Assembly: GCA_030142905.1 (NCBI GenBank)
Contig: JASJOG010000012.1
Span: 3,419,501 to 3,483,500, forward strand
DNA: 64,000 nucleotides
Direction of reading: 5' to 3'
Source: Heliopora coerulea
Taxonomy: Eukaryota > Cnidaria > Anthozoa > Scleralcyonacea > Helioporidae
How positions within the stretch are numbered: position 1 is the first letter of the stretch; each line of letters starts with the position of its first letter. Of the stretch, positions 1-13,100 are shown piece after piece. Below the pieces are notes generated by a model. It ran no database searches and was not told the origin of the DNA. It saw only the letters and a list, made by a program, of their open reading frames with translations. The translations under genes and the position numbers were made by a program.

Positions 1-234
1 GCAAGGTAAATAGAGGATACTTTCGAAGCAAGCTGGGACTTTAAGCTCAGGATTATAATATTGCACCAAAGCAAGAAATTTGTAAGTAAGTGGAGGGTTG
101 TTTGTGGAAATGTGCCAACATCCGATTCCTCATCATCTTCAGGAACAGAGAGGTTGATATGCAGATATACCGCAAATTCGTTACTGTAAGTACTACCTTG
201 TCAACTTCTCAGTGAAATTTTCTCCTATTTGCAG
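1..234 (+). other. Upstream intron of the Apaf-1-like gene
   Basis: No convincing coding exon is seen. A donor-like GTAAAT at position 6 could mark the end of an upstream exon of which only five bases are in the window. A 21-base exon at 165-185 would be in phase with the next exon, but nothing else supports it. The CARD-coding exon(s) expected for Apaf-1 must lie to the left. Confidence 0.4.
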
Positions 235-1121
235 TTGAATCCAAACTTCTGGACGGCGGAGTTCCACAGCGTTCTAGAATCTTCACAAATCGTCCTCGGG
301 AACTGCATTTTCTACGAACGGCTTTACGATCGTTGACGGAACGTGATGCGTGGGTAATTCTACACGGTATGGCTGGCTGTGGAAAAACAGTACTTGCCGC
401 AGAAGCCTTAAGAAGTGCTTCGTTGCTTGAGAATTGCTTTCCTGGTGGTGTATTCTGGCTCAAGGTCGGACCGGTGGACCGAGCAAAACTTTTGATGAAA
501 ATGCAAAACCTTTGCAGTCGACTGGATCAGGATAAATTGCGACCGCTGGCGCACAACCTTGAAGAAGCCCGGGACCGACTTAAGTCAATATTTGCGCACC
601 AGCACCCGCGCGCTCTCCTCGTCCTTGACGACCTTTGGAGCGCCCACGATGCCCGGTATTTTGATATACGAGCGAGAGTTCTAGTGACTACCCGTGACGT
701 CAGCATTGCGAATTGCATAGAAGGGATCAAATGCCGGGTACACGTAACAGAAAAGCTAACTAACCAACAGTGTTTCGATATACTTTCTCAGTGGACGAAA
801 AAGAATGTGACCGAACTTCCTAGGGTAGCTGAAGATATCATCGAGGAATGCAACGGCCATCCACTCGCGATAAGCATGATCGGAGCTTTGCTGCGGGATC
901 ACCCCGCGAGATGGGACTATTACGTCTCGCAACTCAAGAACCACAAATTGAGCCGAGTGAAGTCGAACTTTAACTTTCATTACCCAAGCTTGGGAGAAGC
1001 GATTGCTATGAGTATTGAAAATTTGGAAGACAATTTGAGGGACAAGTATATGGACTTTGTATTGTTTGACGCATCAATTAAGGTGCCGATTTCAGTATTC
1101 TGTTTGCTCTGGGACATGGAG
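235..1121 (+). CDS. APAF1: Apaf-1-like exon: NB-ARC nucleotide-binding domain
   Basis: The acceptor is CTATTTGCAG ending at 234 and the donor GTAAAG is at 1122. The first two bases complete a split codon and the exon ends in phase 0. One 887-nt exon encodes the whole ATPase core: Walker A GMAGCGKT, Walker [13 protein letters not shown] sensor, the [15 protein letters not shown] helical segment with its GxPL motif, and the start of the winged helix ([14 protein letters not shown]). The open frame runs on past the donor into a TTTA microsatellite, which is intronic. Confidence 0.93.
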
Positions 1122-4100
1122 GTAAAGCCGTTGTTACGGGCTCTTTTTTTTGTTGTTGCTTATTTTATTTATTTATTTATTTATTTATTTATTAATTTGT
1201 TTATTTATCTATTTATTTATTTATCTATCTATTTATTTGATTATTTTATAGTTTTTCATTTTCTATAGGTAAGATTTCATGCGATTAAGATTAGCATATT
1301 ATCAAGCTAGTAAACTAGGTGGAACGAACTTCTCTTGCCTAAATAGTTCATTCTCATCCATGAGGTTTTGTTTCCCATAATACCTTTGCTTTTATGGGGG
1401 AAAATGAAAAAAAAAACCCTGATACATGTATCTAGAGAATTCTCCCATTAAAGTTATGGACACCTATAGACAGTATGGTTTTTCAACCAGTTGACGAAAA
1501 ATGCCAAAATCCTGAGTTAAAAATTTAACAATTTCTCGGAAAAATTTATGTAAACTATCTCGGTAAACCACTTTCTGCGCAAAGTTTTCTTTCAGCAGAA
1601 TATATTGATATTTCATGGAAGTAAATTTACGCTTAAACCAATAGTGGGAAAAAGGTTCGAACCTTCGAGCCATCGACGGCTTATTTAGCTCCTCGAACCT
1701 TCGCACCACATTCTTTTTTTCTCAAATACCGTGGGTGTAAACACAGTCAATCATGCCAGTACACTTAAATATTTTGATTTGTTTTCCCGATCGATGTGAC
1801 AGGTTTCTGATTAAGTTCGATAGACCCAAGGGCGACACGAAATAAACTACTTCCTGTTCGTTGTAGTCATGTGTAGTTTATAGCATGTAAATGGAAAGAA
1901 ATATAGCATATAAATGGAAATGGTATTTTTTAAAGCGCTCAAAGTTTTTTGAGACAGGGGGAAGTGCAATTTTTTTAAAAAAATTTATATTGTAAATCAG
2001 AAAAATACTTGGGGGAGGTGCGAGATGCCTGGTACGAAAGTTCGAAAGTCAAAATTAAACCTTCGTCTCATTGCTAGCTTAAAGCTGATCTACTTCACTA
2101 CACAACACAACGTGATTTATAACACAAAGAAGGGAGAATTTTATGCTATCAACGTACTTAAACTGAAAATTGATGAACTTTTAAAACTTAATTTTTATTA
2201 CATAGAAAGAGGAAGTCGAAGATCTCATGGACGATTTGGTGAGTAAATCGTTGGTGAAAAGCGCTGGCACGTCTAATGTTCCACAGGAATTTTCATGCTA
2301 CGCCATTCACAATCTGCAGCTGAATTATATGTTAGAAAACTGTGAAGACATCGAGGCACGGCATAAACGGTTGGTGGAGACATACAAGAAAGCTTGCAAA
2401 GGTTCGTCGTTATTTAACCCTTTCAAATTGGTTTTCTTTGGAGTTTTGTAGGTTGGAGAGGGGTGGAAAGTGCCCGCGATCAATATCCCAGGAGATATTT
2501 ATACAGAAAACGTTCATATTTTGTCAGAACATACAATGTCCAATTTGGATTGGGCTAACATGACAAGTTCCCAAACAATAAGAATTGACTTAGTTAAAAC
2601 GTCGTGGTTCTGAGGTGTTCAAATATTTAGCAGTTCTGAAATATCACGTGCTAAAGTTAAATTTACTGATGTTTTTTCATAGTTTAAACTCTGTCCTATC
2701 GTAATACAACTTCCTTAACCCTTTAAGGGTCATTCTCCTGTATACAGGACACTAAAAACAAAAGAAATTTTTGGTGAACAAAACGAAAACAATAAATGAA
2801 CAATGAACAAAAGAAAACGAATTCAACCTTTAAAGGGTTAAAATATAAGAAGTGATTGTTTACTCAAAATTTGAAAAAAAAAGAAGAGCATTTCATAAAT
2901 TTTCCCGACAAATTTTCACTTCATTAGGAGTTACGTAGTTGCCTTTAAGGTCTTTCGTGGCGTAGCATTTCCGCTTTTCTGTAGCGATAGAGCCAAAAAA
3001 GTTAGCAAAAACGTCCTAAAATTGCAAAGTTGTACCTGAAATACTTTTAGAGATATTAACTATCATAGTCAGTACATGCACTCCTCACACCAGGTGAAAG
3101 TAAGTAGTCAAGAGGTGAATAACTTGACGCACAGTGAAAGTCAAAAACACGAAGGCGGTTGCTGTGTGTTACAACACCTTTTGCTGTTCATTACCAGAAA
3201 ATATACCATAATTATCGCCAACCTCAAACTCATTAACCCAAAAATACATTCATTTTACACCTTTTGCTCTTCATTACCAGAGAATATACTATCATTAACG
3301 CCAAACTCAAACTCATTAACGCAAAAATACATTCATTTTATTCAGTTGACATTCATTAGCGTAGATACGCAACCATTTGCATCGAAGGGCATTCCATAGC
3401 GCCACCAGACGACAATTAACACCATTCTAGTATACATAAGGGATAATAAAATTTCAATTACGCAAGAGAAATATCTCGCCTTATTGAAATTTTATTATCC
3501 CTAATGTATTTTAGAATGGTGTTAATGGTCGTCTGTTGGCGCTATGGAATGCCCTTCGATGCAAATAGTTGCGTATCTACGCTAATGAATGTCGATTAAA
3601 TAAAATGAATGTATTTTTGCATTAATGAGTTTGAGGTTGGGGTTAATGATAGTATATTTTCTGGTAATGAACAGCAAAAGGTGTATTCGACATTCACTAA
3701 CGTAGGCACGTAACCACTTACGTCAAAGGGCATTCCATCGCGCCAACAGACGACCATTAACACCATTCTACTATACATTATAGATAACAACATTTCAATT
3801 ACGCAAAAGAAATATCTTGCTTAATTGAAATTTTATCATTTCTAATGTACAGTAGAACGGTGTTAATGGTCGTCAGTTGGCACTATAGAGTACCCATTAA
3901 TGCAAATGGTTGCGTATCTACCCTAATGTATGTCCATTTGATAAAATGAATGTATTTTTGCATTATTGAGTTCGAGGTTGGCGTTAATGATAGTATATTT
4001 TCTGGTAATGAAAAGCAAAAGATGTATTTACTTACCAAATGAGTAGAAGATCCTTTTGACCAAATTAATCTTGCCCGTATTATTTAGTGCTGATTGACAA

Positions 4101-7100
4101 GGAAGGAATCGGGGGTTATGCGAAAAGTTCAAGCACTATAATTTCGAACGGGGATGTAGCCACGCCGAGCGGTGCCAGACGACACGAATTCTAAGCGCCC
4201 GGCACTCGCGGTAATTTTATGAATTCCGCCTGGGACACCTTTTGCCCAAACTTAATGAAATATACTGTTTCCGTGCAGATGCTGTTGTAATTAGGTCTAT
4301 CATTCATCAAACTCGGAGATAAGAACCCAAATTAGCGTAAACAAGCAAAATTTGGCAAGATTCTCAAATGCCATTCCTCACAAATAGCTAATGTTAAGTG
4401 GTCAGTGTCTTAACCGCTGTAAAGACGAAATTTGTCCAAATTTTCGCGCAAAGGCGTACACCAAATCACGTGGCCAGATGACAACCGTTTGCCTAAAGAG
4501 GCGGAATAGTAGTAGTACGCTTAATTGAACCTTACTAAAAGTGCCAGGAATTTCGCCTTATTAGGGTCCCAATTTTACAAAAATTTCTTGGGGAGGGACA
4601 TCATAATGAAACCATGGTGAGACATGATGAAAATTAAATTAGGATATTTTTACCCGGCACTCATTTTCTTCAGGCTACATTCCTGTTTAACAGAAACTTT
4701 AAAAGAGCTGGCATATAATATTAATAATGTTTCGAGTAGGTCATGACAATCTTGTATCACTCCCAAAATACCGAATTGGAAATCTTTAGGAAAGTTCTCG
4801 AACCTTGAGGATGACGGATACGTTTACTGGAATCTCATAAACCACATGCTCGAAGCTAAACTGGAAAGTAAAGCCATAGGTCTTCTGACAGACCTCACTT
4901 GGGTGAGAAGGAAACTTGAAGTGGCCGGCCCTGCAGACATCATCAATGACTACATTAAAGTGAATAAACTACTTGAAGAAGAAGAGGTGAGTCAAGATCT
5001 TGTGACACTTGTCACAAGATTTTATGTGCGCGCAACGAATTTGGAAAGAAAAAAATTGGTTGAAAATATTTCGAATGCTACATGCATCTGTTTTGATCTG
5101 CTTTTTTGTTATAAAACCGTTGTGATGACTCTTTAAAGGAGAATTACTGTCAAAAAACAAATTAGTTATAAATCAAAGACCTTGAAATGTGAAGTTAATA
5201 ATGTGAAAGTTTTTGTGATAGCTTCTCTGTAGTTTAGACATATACACCTTTTGCTGTTCATTACCAGAAAATATACGATCATTAACGCCAACATCAAGTT
5301 TATTAGCGCAAAAATGCATTCATTTTATTCAGTCGACATTCATTAGCGTAGATACGGAATCATTTGCATCAAAGGGCATTCCATAGTGCCAACAGACGAC
5401 CATTAACACCATCCTACTGTACATCAGGGATAATAAAATTTCAATTACGTGAGAGAAATATCTTGCCTAATTGAAATTTTATTATCCCTAATGTATAGTA
5501 GAATGGTGTTAATGATCGTCTGTTGGCACTATAGAATGCCCTTTGATGCAAATGGTTGCGTATCTACGCTAGTGAATGTTGATTGAATAAAATGAATGTA
5601 TTTTTGCGTTAATGAGTTTGAGTTTGGCGTTAATGATAGTATATTTTCTGGTAATGAACAGCAAAAGGTGTAAATACTTACTTAGTTGAGGTCCATACGG
5701 AAAAACATTTGCCTGAGATTTTCGTACAGACCAAGCGACGAAGGAACGAGGTCTGTGCCAAAAAAAATACGGACGAACTGAATACCAATGATGCTAACAA
5801 AGAATGCTTCGACCTCTTTTCAATTCAGCAGAAATCATGGCGTGATGAACATTCGTAGAACTCTTGTAGTCGACGTTCGCGGTTGTAATTTGTCTAAAAC
5901 GCTCAATCAGTCAATCAGCGTGCATGATGACTATATGGCTCCCGGGGCTTTGGGTCAGCGATAGCTACAAAAACCGAAACCAAATACTTCACTACGGACC
6001 GAGCTAACGAGGTTAATAAGGACTTTGTTATATGGCCCTTGGTTGGTTTTCCTTCCTATTCTTAACTGGATTTTTGTTGTAGGATGTTGCTATTTACCTT
6101 ACCTCGTTACTTGTTCGTCTTGCTTCTTAATCGTTTCCACTAGTTAAAGATTCGTTTGTCGTACTTTCGTACAATTAGCTTTGAACAAAAGCTGTAATAG
6201 TGTCCCAGCATATTTTATTATTCGAATTTTTTCATTGTAGATGTTTAATCCTCCTTAAATTTCATTAATATCAGCTTGGAGATTCTCCCACCAAACCTTA
6301 CCGGTCCGGAGTTGAAAGCGTATTAGTCATATAGTTATAATATCATTAGTTATAATATCGTCACACTGAAATGTCGTCCAGCTTTCCTTTTTACCAGTAG
6401 ACTCACTGTCTGTAAAATATTGTGTTCATTTTCAACTTTAAATAAGTTTTCTTTTGTAATTTAGAAAAACGAGTTTAAAAACCTTGATGACTTCTACCAT
6501 TTTGTGAGAACAAATGCTCACGTATTTATGAGCCGGCCTGTCCCGGATGTTGTTCAGATTGCTCTGAGTGAACCATCAAACAACGATGTTTATAAACAAG
6601 CGAAGGAAGAAGCCATCAAAACGTCCAAAAACGGGAAACTCTTCGTTGACTGGTGGTAAGTTGAAAACTATATAATTGGGGATATACAGTACTTCTTCTT
6701 CATTTGATCCCATATGTCTTGTGTGGGTGCTATGGATATGTACGGCATCAAACAGCTGACGAAAAAAAAATCGTGCTAAAAAGTCAGATTGGAACTAGGT
6801 TTGAGCGAAAGCTCTTCGTCGCGGCAAACTCATCTTTTCCTCATCAATCAGAAAATACATAAATTTGGCTCGGTACTGCAAATTGATTGATGGCACCTTT
6901 GAATAAGGTTTCAAGCCCAAGCAACCACAGCAAGAAACACAACATCAGCAATAATTGCAAGAGTAGCAATTACTACAACTAGACGACAACTACCATCTAA
7001 AAACAAAGACGACAACTACCATATCAACCGTAACAACAACAACAACAACAACATTAGCAACAGCAACTACACGAACAGCAAACAATTTAATTTAACTCTA

Positions 7101-10100
7101 TGATCTTGAAGCTTAGATTATCCATATTTAACTGACATTGCTTGTTCTTTATATGGGCAAATTCGCCATCTGCAAGATCGCCGTTGATAGTAATGTCCGT
7201 AGAAAATTAACAGACTCTCTTTTGCATCTATATAGTAACAAACACGAACAGAAAGCGTATTCACTTGAGATGACCTTAAAGCCTCACAACGGTCCCATTC
7301 ATTGCTGTGCCTTTTCTTCAGATGGAAAAACTGTTGTTTCATCTTCTTCAGATGGAACCGCAAAGGTATAGATAATTATTTTAGGTACTTATATAGTACA
7401 GTGGAACCTGTATATAATGGCCCTGTATTAAGCGGCCACCGTCTATTAAGCGGACAGTTTTCAAAGTCCCGAATTTTCGCCCATACAAACGCATTAATTA
7501 CTCCCTGTATTAAACGGCCACCTCTATTAAGCGGTTGCGGCCACCCTTTGGCAGTCCCATGTTGGTTTTTCTTTGTTGTTTTTACCTGTATTAAGCGGTC
7601 ACCCTTGACCGGAAACTTAAAACCACATGTCATTTCACGCAGTTTTTCATTTTGTCTGATTGTGTTTAAGAAGCGATCCATCATCACTACAGAAACGACA
7701 AAGCTAATGCTAATAATTAACCGTTCATTATGGTTAATCCTTCCCAGATGTCTGCAATGAGCTGTAGTACAAAATCATGGGACGCAAACAATAATAATAT
7801 TGTTCGTCTCGAATCTACTTCCGTCTAGCTTTACTTGAAATTCCTCTTTAGTTAGCTTGTTCTTGAGCCATGTGATTGAGAAGGAATCGCCTTCAAACGT
7901 ATACTTGCACGGGATTTTCAGGCCATAACCTCCACCACTGTTAAAACGCTCGACCTTTACAGTGACTTTCCCGTTGTTTGTTGGTTTGAATTTTATTGCC
8001 TGCAGTGCTAAATTAGAAAAATTTCCGTTTTAACCGCACGTTGATCGTAAGAACTATCAAAATGACGGAATGAGATGTATTTCCTAGTGAACCGCAAGTC
8101 AGAAATACTGTATGGTAGAGCAGAGGACAACTGATTGTACCTTTACATAATTTTACGTTTATTACACCACTACATTTACAAGTTAGCAACTTTGTTGAAA
8201 GTAAAGATTGCCAAAAACAGCATTGTGGTCTTATTGTTCGCTTGAATGAAGTGTTGTTAGATTCGCAAATAAAATTGATATTTGACCACGTCCAGTGAGT
8301 ATTTTTGGTGATCCTGCATTAAGCGGTCACCTGTATAAAGCGGCCGGTTTCTAAAGTCCCGAGGGTGGCCGTTATATACAGGTTCTACTGTATATTTAAA
8401 AAGTTGTATGGTTGACACTGGCTAGTTAAAAAGTTAAAAACACGTTGATAAAAACTTTATAAGACGTTTCGACCAACAAATTCGGTCTTCGCCAGCTAAA
8501 CGAAGACCTAAGTTATTCGAAACGTCTTAAAGTTTTGATGAACGTGTTTTCAACGTTTTAACTAGCCAGTGTCAACCATTAAAACTTTTGAAATATGTAC
8601 AATCCTGGCTGCAATTTCAACATTTTCCATTGATGCAGTATGGTTACTTTATTCGTTTTATTTATTTATTTATTTATTTATTTATTCATGGATTTGTTAG
8701 ATGACTGTTGTCATTTATTTACTTCATTTATTTGCTTGCCTTTTCAGCTTGCTTGTTTATCTGTTTATTGCTTTTATTATTTTATATTGACTTGTCGTTG
8801 CGATTAAAACTGCACACAATTCCGAAATCAACACAGAGATACTATTTTCGCAACCATACTCACGTGTTAACTCGTGAATTTTTACCTGCATTCTGGTGAA
8901 CCAACTTTGCCCTAGCAGAAAAACGGACAACTCAGCCGTTCAGAAGTGTGTAGAGGACCCTTTTCATACGATGAGCCAATTTTGATTATTTTAACTAATT
9001 TTCATTATAAGATTTGGGAAGCCATGTCCGGTCAAATTCTTCATACGCTTGAAGGCCATGAGGATGTGGTGAACTGCTGTGCATTTAACTACGATGACAC
9101 CAAAGTATTAACCACGTCTCACGATAAAAGTGTTAAGGTAAACATTTTTGTTATGCATTGTTACTTGGAAAGTCCATAACGGTAGCAGCGAGATTTAGGC
9201 GATCAAACAACGCGCCTCAGAGTTGACATTTTCTGAGATGTTACACTTTTGAAAATCATAGAATTGCACTCCTAAATTTTTGAAATCCCGCAGATTGTGC
9301 TCCTGCATCGTCTTTGCAAACTCAAGATCCCAATTGCGTTCATTCCAGCCAACTAAAGGTACGTTTACAGCGTACTCGCACCGGATACGACCTGCCCATT
9401 TCAAGTTCAATATCAGTCCAACTGCATTTATACATCTTGAAATTCAATTTCAGTCCTTTCTCAGCCCGCCTCAACTGGATGAACTTGAAACCAGTCCCAA
9501 TCATTGAACTCTAAAAAGACTGGAACGATACCTAATAGTACTAGGCCTCACGATTGAATGAAGCCGACATGGGGACAGCCATGTAGGTGGGAAACACGGA
9601 AGGGAAAAAGTTTTACTTTCCACGCATGGGAAAAATCTTTACTTTTCGTTGACAGTTAATTCTGACAAATATGCAGTCCTACCGACATTGTCCTCGATTT
9701 ACTGAGGATAAAAAAGAAAACTGTCAAAAAATCCGAAATTGAGGTTAAGTTTTTCGCAATAGGTTGCGTGTTTTATTGCGTAGGGGACGGGGATGACCTG
9801 CAAATTGACCTAAATGTCAGCCTCCATGTTGGCTTCAAAATACAGTTCGCAGGTATCGTTCCAGTCTTTTTAGAGTCCAATGGTCCCAATCCAATCCTAA
9901 TATAGTCGGATTGCGCATACACTGGTTAGCATTTAGTTCGAAAACTACCCAAATCCGGTTTGCGTTCGCATTTTGGAACGCCTCTTAACATCCAAAACGC
10001 AACCCCGGTCATCGAATCTTAAACTTACTACTCAGTAGATGCGCATGAATATACAAAAAACTATTTTATATCAAATTTCGTAACCTTTTGACCAAACATG

Positions 10101-13100
10101 ATCAATAGCAAAAGGATAACCTTGGTAAGGGATCACGATTACACGTAAAAATGCGTGTTATACGCAGACAACAGAGGCCGCGTCTAACTAAGATTTAGTT
10201 TAATCAGCCAAATGGACGAACGTTGTTGAACTGTTATCTTTCTTGCGGCCATGGCCCTGTTGATATTATTTAGATTTGGAAGCTTGGACAGGAGCATTTC
10301 TTGAACCTTACTTACAGCGATCACACACAAGACGTGTATTGTGCAGCATTTTCGCCGACAGCCACTGGCAAAGAAGTCATTTCTTGCTCTGGGGATAACA
10401 CTATCAGGGTAGGTTGCAAGAATGAAACGTGGATAAATAATTTTGATCGAACGATAATGTAAAGAAAATCCAGACACTCCTGTGTTCTGCATTTGTTGGG
10501 AACATCCCGTCCGTATTTTCTGTCAACTATTATTTCTCTGTTGCTTTTGAATTCCATCTACTTACTTGAGAGTTATTCGGCAGGTACTGTACTTCGTAAA
10601 CATGATGACCAACAGTTTGAAATATGAATAAACAAAAACGTTCTTTGTGGCAAAGCATCGCATTGAGGCAGAGCTCGAGATCAAGTGGAGTTAGGCATGC
10701 TATGTAGATTACAACTACTATTATACTCGAAGAATGTTTTCGGAAGGCTGGTATAAAGCTGTCAAACAAAGTCCATGAAACAGAACTACGAACATTCCTG
10801 TGGCTTATAACACACTGCTATTTATTGAATGGAAAAATCGACAAGCACGCGCATCTGAAACCAGTCAACGCGAGTTCACGAACGCAAAAGGAAAGCGGTT
10901 GCACATCGTCACGCCATAACGAAGTGATGACAACGAACAAAATCATGAATAATCAACGGTCACTCTGAGGATGGCAGCCGCTCTGGCTGCTGTAAGCGTA
11001 GAGATCATATGTGAACTAGAGAGGGCACTGTAGCTAAATGTCACTCAACCGAGGAGGAAATACTGATTACCGCCATGTTGGATAAATTTAGGGGCAAAAC
11101 AAATATGCCCGAACGATAATTTCGACTTCAGGGTCAAAGGTCACTTCACTTTTGGTTTTTTTTTTTATTAAAAAAAAAAAAAAAAGAACGTAAAACAATT
11201 AAAACAATAGTGATAGCCCACTAATGCTAAGAAAAGCAGTACGTTTTTCTGCTTTACAGTTAATAAAAATAAACACAAAACAATTTCCTAAAGATTAGTT
11301 GTTTGACCTCAAGGTTCTCGAACCGACGGAAAAGAGCCTAGTGAAATACAATTTGCCCCCCAATCAACTCAAAATGGTGGCGTTCAATTTCACCTCAATT
11401 TTCGGCCCCCATGCCCCCTTTAGTTTTATATGATCCCTATGGTTGTAATCTCAGTAAGACGTCGTAGTCACCCGGGAGAACTGCAATCAGCTCAATGTGC
11501 AGTTCCCGGATTCCGACCTTTTAAACGTACAATTCTGACACTCAAGAATTTATATTTAACTTAATACAAACTCAATTGTTCGTTGTAAATGCCTAATATT
11601 GTTCGAATATTCATCGTTTTAGGTTTGGGACTGTGAAACTGGGCTCACAATGGTGGTTTGCAAAGGCCACACCGACGTTGTTCGTTGGTGCAGTTTTTCA
11701 CCTGACGGAGAAAGGATAGCATCTGGTTCTCATGACCTGACAGTGAAGGTAAAGGGGCTCCGTTGTTTATTGAAAATTTTGCTACGGTGTGGCTGATTTC
11801 ATTTTTACTGGGTTAGTAAGTTTTTGGGCATGCATGAAACTCTTTGATAATTCTGGATCCTAGGAAACGCTTGAATGTCTTATTCGCAGCTTGTATTCAG
11901 GTTTATTAAATAAGATTTCAGACATCGGCTACTGATAAACCAGGCTAAAAACGTAGCTTAATAATAAAAATTAAGGCCCAGCACAGAATACGTATGACAG
12001 CCATAAGTTGAAGTGTTTAAAACATGTTTGATTCTAACGTTTTGTTGGGTTTCGCATCATCGTCAGACTGGAAAATTTTTATGACAAGCATTATATATTA
12101 CATGCAAATTAGATAAGCTATAAAATTACAAATGACGTAAGAGTAAATTACCGTATAAAATTGCAAGTGGTTTAAAATTAAAATAACCGTAATTAGTAAT
12201 TCAAAACAAGGAAAGTGGGTAGGAAGTTATGGTAGCGTTAAGGGATGGTTTTAGTTTACTAATGAGGAGGCTTTCTCTCAGGAGGAGTTCGAAACTAGTT
12301 GAAGAGGAGGTTAAGGTGGAAACTCTTTGGAGTCCATTTCAGTTTGTTTGTCAGAGTTTTAGTTTGAAAAATGGCGTCTCTTCACATTGCGCGATAAAAC
12401 ACGCTGAAAACGTTTCTACTAGGTGATTCGGGATATTCTAATTGCTAACTTGCTTGGAGTTCCACTGCCTTTGATGCTTGATAATTTCTCGAGGTAACGT
12501 ACTTTAGCCGCATTTTTTATTGCAGATATGGAACGTTAAATCAGGAGACTGCCTTGTGACTACACCAAAGCACGACGCGTTTGTCTCTTATTGCTGTTTC
12601 AGTCGAAACGGGAACCTCGTGTATGCTAATTCAGCGACTTGTATTCGGGTAAGATGATGTAAAATTTCATCCGAGATTGTAAGTTGTTATACGGTTAAGA
12701 GAAGGAATTTTCTTGGGTAGTTACCCATGAGCCACCTCGAGTGAAGATTTCCGTCAGAGTTGTGAGGCTGTTGTTTAAAACCTGTGTTTGGAGTTTTCTT
12801 TGCCTTGTGGTATTGATAAACCACTTTGGTGCAGTCATTGATGGGAATAAATGAAAACCTTGTATATTAAATTTCATCTACAGTACACGGCTGTGTACGA
12901 CTGGTGCTAAATTGTACTTTTCGTAACATGTTGAAAATGGGTTTCATTAGTCAACGGCACTTGATTGTTTAGTTTTTTCTCGAATAGCTAATTCACTGGC
13001 GTAAAATAGAGGTTAGTTCGAACGATCGTGGTCGTGAAACAACCCTAGGGCTGGGCAGCTGTATTCCCCTGGCAAACGTCGTTAGCATAAGAGCTTGTTT

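Noticed and set aside
165..185. A 21-nt exon joining in phase to the NB-ARC exon
   Set aside because: Phase fits, but there is no sequence resemblance to the Apaf-1 region before NB-ARC.
3076..3793. Short ORFs on both strands
   Set aside because: They run through the foldback MITE arms and mirror each other because of the palindrome.
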